Source of the DNA: an uncultured Eubacteriales bacterium | GTDB taxonomy: Bacteria > Bacillota > Clostridia > Oscillospirales > Oscillospiraceae | Assembly (NCBI GenBank): GCA_900554275.1 | Contig: USGS01000014.1 | Location: 1-27,686, forward strand | Direction of reading: 5' to 3' | Length of the DNA: 27,686 bases | In this document: piece by piece, positions 22,440-27,686 of the stretch | How the letters are laid out: each line of letters begins with the position of its first letter | Position numbering within the stretch: the first letter of the stretch is position 1 | Notes under the pieces: model-generated | Told to the model about the DNA's origin: nothing | Seen by the model: the letters and a program-made list of their open reading frames with translations, nothing else | Database searches by the model: none | Position numbers and translations under genes: made by a program

Positions 22440-22574
22440 GGGCATTACCTGTGAGTGGGTGTTTTCTTTTTGCGCGCTTTTTCGCTTCGAGGGCGCAGAG
22501 AGGCAGCCACCCGGCAGGGAGGCAAAAAGGCGTTCCGGGGCACGGAGGCCTAATCTAATAAGGAGGTGCCGTTA

Positions 22575-22724
22575 ATGCGCGTGAAGATCACTTTGAGATG
22601 CAACGAGTGCAAGCAGAGAAACTACAACACGATGAAGAACAAGAAGAATACCCCTGACAAACTTGAGCTGAACAAGTATTGCCCCTTCTGCAGAAAGCAC
22701 ACCGTCCACACCGAGACGAAATAA
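22575..22724 (+). CDS. rpmG: 50S ribosomal protein L33
   Basis: A 49-residue protein with two zinc-binding Cys pairs (CNEC at 9-12 and CPFC further on), so this is the zinc-containing form. It begins MRVKITLRCNECKQRNY and ends KHTVHTETK. AAGGAGG lies upstream. It stands 5' of secE, the usual Firmicute arrangement. Confidence 0.97.
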   Translation: MRVKITLRCNECKQRNYNTMKNKKNTPDKLELNKYCPFCRKHTVHTETK

Positions 22725-22742
22725 TCGGAAGGAGAATTTGTG

Positions 22743-22955
22743 ATGGCTGAAGAAAAGAAGGTCGCCAAGGACCGCGGCAAGTGGTTCCGCGAAATGAGAA
22801 GCGAGCTGAAGAAGGTCGTTTGGCCCGACGGCAAAACTACCGCCAAGAACACCGGCACGGTCCTGCTGTGCTCCCTGATCGTGGGCGCTGCCATCTGGAT
22901 CTTTGACGCGGTGGCCGTTCTGGCGGTGAACACGCTCATCGGCCTGTTCGCCTGA
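22743..22955 (+). CDS. secE: Protein translocase subunit SecE
   Basis: This 70-residue subunit of the SecYEG channel has the conserved amphipathic segment KWFREMRSELKKVVWPDGK followed by a single membrane helix. I use ATG 22743 (eight bases after AAGGAG) rather than the GTG one codon earlier. It sits between rpmG and nusG as in most Firmicutes. Confidence 0.97.
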   Translation: MAEEKKVAKDRGKWFREMRSELKKVVWPDGKTTAKNTGTVLLCSLIVGAAIWIFDAVAVLAVNTLIGLFA

Positions 22956-22966
22956 GGAAACAGGAG

Positions 22967-23494
22967 ATGGCTGAGAACGCAAAGTGGTATGTGGCACATA
23001 CCTATTCCGGCTATGAAAACGCGGTAAAGGCCGCCATTGAAAAGTCCGTGGTGAATTGCGGCATGGAGGACATGGTCCTCAAGACCGAGATCCCCCTGGA
23101 GACCGTCACCGAGGTGACGGAGACCGGGGTGATGAAGGAAGTGCAGCGGAAGATCTTCCCCGGCTACGTCCTCATCAAAATGGTCATGACCGATGACACC
23201 TGGCATCTGATCCGCAATATCCGCGGCGTCACCGGCTTCGTGGGCGAGGCCAACAAGGCCATCCCCCTGACGGAGGAGGAAGTGGCAGCCCTGGGTATGG
23301 AAAAGCGCGAGATCGTGGTGCTGTACCATGTGGGCGACACCGTCCGCATCACCGAAGGCCCGCTGGCCAGCTTCACCGGCATGGTGGAGGAGATCGAGCC
23401 GGAGAAGAACAGGGTGCGCGTGGTCGTGTCCATGTTCGGACGCGAGACCCCTGTGGATCTCGAGCTGGATCAGGTCGAGGTCAGCAATAGCTGA
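22967..23494 (+). CDS. nusG: Transcription termination/antitermination factor NusG
   Basis: A 175-residue protein. The NGN domain starts AKWYVAHTYSGYENAVKAAIE and includes RKIFPGYVLIKM and VRGVTGFVG-type sequence. The C-terminal KOW domain is GDTVRITEGPLASFTGMVEEI. It binds RNA polymerase and modulates pausing and termination. Length is standard. Confidence 0.97.
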   Translation: MAENAKWYVAHTYSGYENAVKAAIEKSVVNCGMEDMVLKTEIPLETVTEVTETGVMKEVQRKIFPGYVLIKMVMTDDTWHLIRNIRGVTGFVGEANKAIPLTEEEVAALGMEKREIVVLYHVGDTVRITEGPLASFTGMVEEIEPEKNRVRVVVSMFGRETPVDLELDQVEVSNS

Positions 23495-23596
23495 GCGCGG
23501 AGCGTCCGCGCGAAAGTCCGGTGCAGACGCACCGGCAAAGTGGGAGAGACGCAGCGCGTCTCGCCAAGAGCGGCAAGGTATCCCCGCCGCTACCAC
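23495..23596 (+). promoter_or_regulatory. Structured leader before rplK (possible L1-binding site)
   Basis: Four hairpins follow each other without waste: GCGCGG/CCGCGC (23495-23511), CCGGTGC/GCACCGG (23518-23535), GAGACGC/GCGTCTC (23546-23562) and AGCGGC/GCCGCT (23569-23591). GTGG at 23540 can also pair with CCAC at 23593, closing a junction around the last two. The L11-L1 operon is autoregulated by L1 in other bacteria, and TGGGAG...ACCACAT sequences commonly precede rplK in Firmicutes. The ligand is inferred. Confidence 0.55.
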
Positions 23597-23621
23597 ATTT
23601 TATTGAAGGAGGTGCCTACAA

Positions 23622-24047
23622 ATGGCACAGAAAGTAGTTGGATACGTCAAACTGCAGATCCCCGCGGGCAAAGCAACCCCCGCTCCCCCCGTTGGCCCGG
23701 CCCTGGGCCAGCACGGCATTAATATCGCCGCTTTCACGAAGGAGTTCAACGAGCGCACCAAGAACGACATGGGTCTGATCATCCCCGTGGTCATCACCGT
23801 GTACGCTGACCGCTCCTTCAGCTTCATCACCAAGACCCCTCCCGCAGCTGTTCTGATCAAGAAGGAGTGCAACATTGAGTCCGGTTCCGGCGTTCCCAAC
23901 AAGGAAAAGGTCGCTACCATCTCCAAGGCCTCCATCCAGAAGATCGCCGAGCTGAAGATGCGCGACCTGAACGCCGCTTCTCTCGAGGCTGCCATGAGCA
24001 TGATCGCCGGTACGGCCCGTTCCATGGGCGTCGTGGTCGGCGAGTAA
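23622..24047 (+). CDS. rplK: 50S ribosomal protein L11
   Basis: The 141-residue L11 sits at the GTPase-associated centre of the large subunit. KLQIPAGKATPAPPVGPALGQHGINI is the classical N-terminal signature, and the C-terminal RNA-binding domain ends with GTARSMGVVVGE. AAGGAGGTG precedes the ATG. It is followed after 13 bases by rplA. Confidence 0.98.
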   Translation: MAQKVVGYVKLQIPAGKATPAPPVGPALGQHGINIAAFTKEFNERTKNDMGLIIPVVITVYADRSFSFITKTPPAAVLIKKECNIESGSGVPNKEKVATISKASIQKIAELKMRDLNAASLEAAMSMIAGTARSMGVVVGE

Positions 24048-24060
24048 GGAGGGTGTAGAG

Positions 24061-24753
24061 ATGTTTAGAGGTAAGAAATATCAAGAGAGCGCCAAGCAGA
24101 TCGACAAGGCTATGCTGTATGACCCCAAGGAGGGTCTGGAGCTGATCTGCAAGACCGCTTCCGCCAAGTTCGACGAGACTGTCGAGCTCCACGTCAAGCT
24201 GGGTGTTGACTCCCGTCACGCTGACCAGCAGGTCCGCGGCGCCATCGTGCTGCCCAACGGCACCGGTAAGTCCGTCCGCGTCCTGGTGTTCGCCAAGGGC
24301 GACAAGGCCGAGGCTGCCAAGGCCGCCGGTGCTGACTACGTGGGCGAGATGGACCTGGTGGAGAAGATCCAGAAGGAGAACTGGTTCGACTTCGACGTGG
24401 TCGTGGCCACCCCCGACATGATGGGCGTTGTGGGCCGTCTCGGTAAGGTCCTGGGCCCCAAGGGTCTGATGCCCTCCCCCAAGTCCGGCACGGTCACTCC
24501 CGACGCCGCCAAGGCCGTGCAGGAGGCGAAGGCCGGTAAGGTCGAGTACCGTCTGGACAAGACCAACATCATCCACTGCCCCATCGGCAAGGTTTCCTTC
24601 GGTGCTGACAAGCTGTTTGAGAACTATTCCGCTCTCATCGGCGCCATCATCAAGGCCAAGCCCGCCGCTGCCAAGGGTCAGTATATCAAGTCCTGCGTGG
24701 CCGCTGCCACCATGGGCCCCGGCGTGAAGATGAACGCCAACAAGCAGCTGTAA
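24061..24753 (+). CDS. rplA: 50S ribosomal protein L1
   Basis: The 230-residue L1 forms the mobile L1 stalk at the E site and usually represses its own operon. The motifs ETVELHVKLGVD, GTGKSVRVLVFAKG and LGPKGLMPSPKSGTVT are those of the family. Length is normal. Confidence 0.98.
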   Translation: MFRGKKYQESAKQIDKAMLYDPKEGLELICKTASAKFDETVELHVKLGVDSRHADQQVRGAIVLPNGTGKSVRVLVFAKGDKAEAAKAAGADYVGEMDLVEKIQKENWFDFDVVVATPDMMGVVGRLGKVLGPKGLMPSPKSGTVTPDAAKAVQEAKAGKVEYRLDKTNIIHCPIGKVSFGADKLFENYSALIGAIIKAKPAAAKGQYIKSCVAAATMGPGVKMNANKQL

Positions 24754-24778
24754 AAAGCTGAAAACCGTTATCTTGGGC

Positions 24779-24807
24779 TTGACAAGCTGTGAGGCCTTGG
24801 ATATAAT
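24779..24807 (+). promoter_or_regulatory. Promoter of the rplJ-rplL unit
   Basis: TTGACA (24779-24784), exactly 17 bases, then TATAAT (24802-24807). It is a perfect consensus promoter directly downstream of rplA, so rplJL can be transcribed apart from rplKA. Confidence 0.92.
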
Positions 24808-24814
24808 ATTGGTT

Positions 24815-24930
24815 GCGTTCCAAAGACAGCAGGTGGCGCGAGCCGTAAATCCTGCCGAGGATGGCACATCGTTATGATTGCTTTTCACCGTCCTCATGTC
24901 TTTCGGCATGGGGACGGTTTCCTTTTTGAA
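24815..24930 (+). promoter_or_regulatory. L10 leader with terminator
   Basis: CAAAGACAGCAGGTGGC and AAATCCTGCCGAGG are the conserved parts of the ribosomal protein L10 leader, which binds the L10-L12 complex. It is followed by a terminator-like hairpin: CCGTCCTCATG (24888-24898) with CATGGGGACGG (24907-24917) and a T-rich tail to 24927. Excess L10 would favour termination or reduced translation of rplJL. Confidence 0.88.
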
Positions 24931-24965
24931 CGCACCGACAATTCTAACGGAGGTGAAATCAAAGA

Positions 24966-25475
24966 ATGCCCAACGCAAAGGTTCTGTCTGAAAAGCAGGC
25001 GATCGTGGCGGCGCTGACCGACAAGCTGCAGAACGCAGCCGCCGGCGTCATCGTTGATTACAAGGGCATCACCGTGGCAGAGGATACCGAGCTGCGCGCG
25101 GAGTGCCGTAAGAACAACATTGAGTACGCTGTCATCAAGAACACCCTGCTGCGTTTCGCTTTCAACAACTGCGGTCTGAACGAACTGGACGATCAGCTCA
25201 ACGGCACGACTTCCCTGGCCATCTGCACTGATGATCCCGTCGCTCCTGCCCGTGTGATGGCGGACTACGCAAAGAAGCTGAAGGATAAGTTCGAGATCAA
25301 GGGCGGCTTCATGGACGGCAAGGTCGTTTCCATGGACACCGTTAATGCTCTGGCTTCCATCCCCGCGCTGCCCGTGCTGCAGGCACAGGTTCTGGGTACC
25401 ATGCTGGCGCCCATTTCCGGCCTGGCTTGCGTGCTGAAGCAGATCGCCGAGAAGAACGGCGCTGCTGCCGAGTAA
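24966..25475 (+). CDS. rplJ: 50S ribosomal protein L10
   Basis: The 169-residue base of the L7/L12 stalk. VIVDYKGITVAEDTELRAECRKNNIEYAVIKNTLL is the family core in two blocks, and the C-terminal helix region for L12 dimers follows LASIPALP. GGAGGTG precedes the ATG by eleven bases. It is controlled by the L10 leader just upstream. Confidence 0.98.
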   Translation: MPNAKVLSEKQAIVAALTDKLQNAAAGVIVDYKGITVAEDTELRAECRKNNIEYAVIKNTLLRFAFNNCGLNELDDQLNGTTSLAICTDDPVAPARVMADYAKKLKDKFEIKGGFMDGKVVSMDTVNALASIPALPVLQAQVLGTMLAPISGLACVLKQIAEKNGAAAE

Positions 25476-25552
25476 TTCGGCCCACCCCTTCCCCCGCAGG
25501 CGGAAGGCCTGCGCAACATCAACTTAAATCTTACAAATAGGAGGCTATCACA

Positions 25553-25924
25553 ATGTCTGAGAAGATTACTGCTATGATCGAAGAGATCAAGGGTTTGACC
25601 GTTCTGGAGCTGTCCGAGCTGGTGCACGCTCTGGAGGAGGAGTTCGGCGTTTCCGCCGCCGCCATGGCTGCTCCCGCTGCCGGCGCTGCTGCTCCCGCCG
25701 CTGAGGAGAAGACCGAGTTCGACGTGGTTCTGACCGGTTTCGATGCCGCTCAGAAGATCAAGGTCATCAAGGTCGTCCGCGAGATCTCCGGTCTGGGTCT
25801 GGCCGAGGCCAAGGCTGCCGTCGAGGGCGTGCCCCACACCCTGAAGGAAGCCCTGTCCAAGGACGATGCCGAGGCTATGAAGAAGCAGGTCGAAGAGGCC
25901 GGCGGCAAGGTCGAGCTGAAGTAA
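25553..25924 (+). CDS. rplL: 50S ribosomal protein L7/L12
   Basis: The 123-residue stalk protein. It has an N-terminal dimer domain (LTVLELSELVHALEEEFGV), an Ala/Pro-rich hinge (about 38-52) and a C-terminal factor-binding domain with KIKVIKVVREISGLGLAEAKAAVEGVP. AGGAGG precedes the ATG. A strong terminator follows, and rpoB is not downstream. Confidence 0.98.
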   Translation: MSEKITAMIEEIKGLTVLELSELVHALEEEFGVSAAAMAAPAAGAAAPAAEEKTEFDVVLTGFDAAQKIKVIKVVREISGLGLAEAKAAVEGVPHTLKEALSKDDAEAMKKQVEEAGGKVELK

Positions 25925-25940
25925 GTTTCTTACACAGTCA

Positions 25941-25974
25941 AAACGAGAGACGTTCATGCGTCTCTCGTTTTTTA
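25941..25974 (+). terminator. Intrinsic terminator after rplL
   Basis: AAACGAGAGACG and CGTCTCTCGTTT flank a TTCATG loop and are followed by more T residues, a 12-bp stem. It closes the ribosomal protein unit. Confidence 0.92.
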
Positions 25975-26050
25975 TTTCCATTCCCACCTATCGCCCCGCC
26001 GCATAGAATGAACTGCGGAGCTTCCGCGACTTTACAAGGGAGGTCATTCT

Positions 26051-26905
26051 ATGGCAACTTTCACGAACCAGGCGCGGCTGACGTACACCGGCGGCAGCGC
26101 GGCTTCCAACATCACCGTAGGCGAGCTGGTGGAGGTGCTCACCGCCACCAAGACGGCGGTCGTCCCCAACTACGAGCGCGGCGGCACGGTGACGTATCTC
26201 ATTACCCTTACCAACACCGGCACGACGGCTCTGACGAACCTGACCGTCACCGACGATTTAGGCGGCTACACCTTCGGCGCGAACACGGTGTATCCGCTGG
26301 CCTACACCGCCGGGTCAGTGCGCTATTATCAGAACGGTGCATTGCAGGCCGCGCCCGCCGTCACCGCCGGGCCGCCGCTGACCATCAGCGGCATCACCGT
26401 GCCGGCGGGCGGGAACGTGACGCTGGCCTATGAGGCCGCCGCCACCGAATTCGCGCCGCTGGCCGCGGAGAGCACCGTGGTGAACACCGCCACCGCCGCC
26501 GGTGCAGGGCTGGCCAATCCGGTGACGGCCACGGAGACGGTGTCTCCGCTGTCCGCTGCCCAGCTCGCCATCAACAAGGCGCTCTCTCCCACCACCGTGA
26601 CGGAGAACGGGCAGCTCACGTACACCTTTACCGTGCAGAACAGCGGCAACACCGCGGCAGACGCGGCGACCAACGTGGTCATCACCGACACCTTTGACCC
26701 GCGGCTCAGCAATCTGACCGTGACGCTGAACGGCACGGCCCTCACCGCGCCCACCCAGTACACCTATGACGCCGCCACGGGTCTGTTCTCCACGGTGGCG
26801 GGCGTGGTCACCGTCCCGGCGGCCACCGTCACCCAGGATACCGCCACTGGCGCGTATTCCATCGTGCCCGGCACAGCCACCCTCACCGTCACCGGTACGG
26901 TGTAA
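26051..26905 (+). CDS. DUF11-repeat protein without a signal peptide
   Basis: This 284-residue protein has two DUF11-type beta-sandwich repeats. The first is about residues 20-150 (VEVLTATKTAVVPNYERGG, YLITLTNTGTTALTNLTVTD); the second is about 168-284 (LAINKALSPTTVTENGQL, FTVQNSGNTAADAATNVVITD). It is very rich in Thr, Ala and Val and poor in Cys and Lys. DUF11 proteins are usually exported and cell-wall linked, but this one starts MATFTNQARLTYTG with no signal peptide, no lipobox and no LPXTG or membrane anchor. AAGGGAGG precedes the ATG. It stands alone between two terminators. A spore-coat or other late-stage structural role is possible but unsupported. Confidence 0.8.
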   Translation: MATFTNQARLTYTGGSAASNITVGELVEVLTATKTAVVPNYERGGTVTYLITLTNTGTTALTNLTVTDDLGGYTFGANTVYPLAYTAGSVRYYQNGALQAAPAVTAGPPLTISGITVPAGGNVTLAYEAAATEFAPLAAESTVVNTATAAGAGLANPVTATETVSPLSAAQLAINKALSPTTVTENGQLTYTFTVQNSGNTAADAATNVVITDTFDPRLSNLTVTLNGTALTAPTQYTYDAATGLFSTVAGVVTVPAATVTQDTATGAYSIVPGTATLTVTGTV

Positions 26906-26919
26906 GCTGCTATTATCCC

Positions 26920-26959
26920 GCGAAAAAAAGAGACGGCGTCCGCCGTCTCTTTTTTTCGC
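26920..26959. terminator. Perfect bidirectional terminator between convergent genes
   Basis: An 18-bp perfect stem, GCGAAAAAAAGAGACGGC (26920-26937) with its exact complement at 26942-26959, and a GTCC loop. The A7/T7 tracts serve as the T tail on either strand, so it can stop both the DUF11 gene and the ftsK gene, whose stop codon abuts it. Confidence 0.93.
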
Positions 26960-27686
26960 TTAGTCCAACGCGTCGTGGCTCTCGAACACGTCGCTGATCG
27001 TCCCGTAGGGGTCGGCAGGTCGGGCCGGTTCAGGCGCAGCGCCCTTGGCCATCTGCAGCTCCTGCCATTTCTCTCTGGTAATGAGCAGCTGCCGGGGCTT
27101 TGAGCCCTCGAACGGTCCGACATAGCCCCGCTCCTCCATCTGATCCACCAGCCGTGCCGCCCGGGAATACCCCAGCTTCAGCCGCCGCTGGAGCATGGAC
27201 ACAGATGCCTGGCCCGTCTCCAGTACCACCTCCACGGCGGCGGAGAGCAGCTCGTCCACCTCTTCGCCATCCTGCGCGCTGTCCGCCGGGGCACTCTTGC
27301 TCCCCTTGTCCGCCTTGGCATCCACAGCCTGCTGGATCTTCTCGATGACATCCTGGTCGTAGTGTGCCTCGCCGGCGGCGTTCTTCACGAAGCTCACCAC
27401 CCGGTCGATCTCCTCCGGTGTGATGAAGCAGCCCTGCACCCGGGTGGGCTTGGCGTCGCCCAGAGGGAAGTACAGCATATCGCCCTTACCCACCAGCTTC
27501 TCCGCGCCGGTGGTGTCCAGAATGATGCGGGACTCCATGGAGCTGGCCACGGCAAAGGCGATGCGGCTGGGGATGTTGGCCTTCATCAGGCCGGTGATCA
27601 CATCGGCGGAGGGCCGCTGGGTGGCGATGACCAGGTGCATTCCGGCGGCGCGGCCCATCTGCGCCACCCGGCAGATGGACTCCTCC
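26960..27686 (-). CDS. ftsK: DNA translocase FtsK/SpoIIIE, C-terminal part (runs off window)
   Basis: The minus-strand frame is open from the right edge to TAA at 26960-26962, about 241 codons of the 3' end; the apparent GTG at 27667 is internal. It begins in the RecA-like motor: EESICRVAQMGRAAGMHLVIATQRPSADVITGLMKANIPSRIAF, followed by DTTGAEKLVGKGDMLY. It ends with the winged-helix gamma domain (about the last 85 residues: VEVVLETGQASVSMLQRRLKLGYSRAARLVDQMEERGYVGP), which reads the polar KOPS/SRS sequences. It pumps DNA through the division septum. FtsK and SpoIIIE cannot be told apart from this end. Confidence 0.95.
   Translation of the reverse strand, partial: EESICRVAQMGRAAGMHLVIATQRPSADVITGLMKANIPSRIAFAVASSMESRIILDTTGAEKLVGKGDMLYFPLGDAKPTRVQGCFITPEEIDRVVSFVKNAAGEAHYDQDVIEKIQQAVDAKADKGSKSAPADSAQDGEEVDELLSAAVEVVLETGQASVSMLQRRLKLGYSRAARLVDQMEERGYVGPFEGSKPRQLLITREKWQELQMAKGAAPEPARPADPYGTISDVFESHDALD

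Noticed and set aside
22740..22742. GTG as the secE start
   Set aside because: The ATG one codon later has the better spacing (eight bases) to AAGGAG and matches the usual SecE N terminus.
25995..26020. Sporulation (SigE-like) promoter before the DUF11 gene, from CATAGAAT at 26002
   Set aside because: The -10-like octamer fits, but no matching -35 element is found at the right distance.
1..27686. CRISPR array, rRNA, prophage or plasmid origin
   Set aside because: No regular spaced repeats, rRNA sequence, phage structural genes or replication genes were seen.

Overview
The window reads as a chromosomal segment of a GC-rich, Gram-positive gut-type Clostridia (Oscillospirales-like is my best guess). 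The reasons are lipobox lipoproteins, strong AGGAGG-type ribosome binding sites, the Firmicute-style rpmG-secE-nusG-rplK-rplA-rplJ-rplL block, and an anaerobic (cobalt-early) cobalamin pathway under a cobalamin riboswitch. The species cannot be fixed from the sequence alone.

Left part (1-18295). An AT-rich stretch holds the probable 5' end of a leftward gene (143 to 1). Its likely minus-strand promoter carries a perfect 18-bp palindrome in the spacer. A rightward sigma70-type promoter (452-479) then feeds a cobalamin riboswitch (510-660) and an intrinsic terminator (760-795). Behind it lies a nearly gap-free operon of about 17 kb. The first block is extracytoplasmic: a CbiK-like chelatase lipoprotein, an internal terminator, a two-domain NEAT/Shp-like lipoprotein, and a BtuF/BtuC/BtuD-type ABC importer. 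The second block is cytoplasmic corrin-ring synthesis: cbiL, cbiA, cbiC, cbiD, cbiF, cbiG, cbiH, a cbiJ-cbiE-cbiT triple fusion, cbiB, the threonine-phosphate decarboxylase cobD, and cbiP. Most junctions are ATGA-type overlaps. The last gene is a compact 200-residue relative of ApgM-type phosphoglycerate mutases, which is the best candidate here for an unassigned cobalamin function. Precorrin-2 synthesis, the corrinoid adenosyltransferase and the lower-loop genes (cobU, cobS, cobC, cobT) are not in the window.

Middle part (18296-19400). This is a decayed, AT-richer junction. It contains unrecognised gene remnants, the last 23 nt of a tRNA-Cys-like gene followed by its terminator (an apparent attachment-site scar), and what looks like the left end of an IS200/IS605-type element with a hairpin that hides the ribosome binding site. 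The att scar allows the idea that the cobalamin operon lies in, or next to, an integrated island.

Right part (19410-27686). This is mostly core genome: an ECF transporter S component overlapping a uridine-kinase-like P-loop kinase; on the minus strand a BaiN/HI0933-type flavoprotein and ruvX; then rpmG, secE, nusG, a structured leader, rplK, rplA, a promoter with an L10 leader, rplJ, rplL and a terminator. rpoB and rpoC do not follow rplL. In their place are a DUF11-repeat protein without a signal peptide, a perfect bidirectional terminator, and the 3' end of an ftsK/spoIIIE gene on the minus strand, which runs off the right edge.
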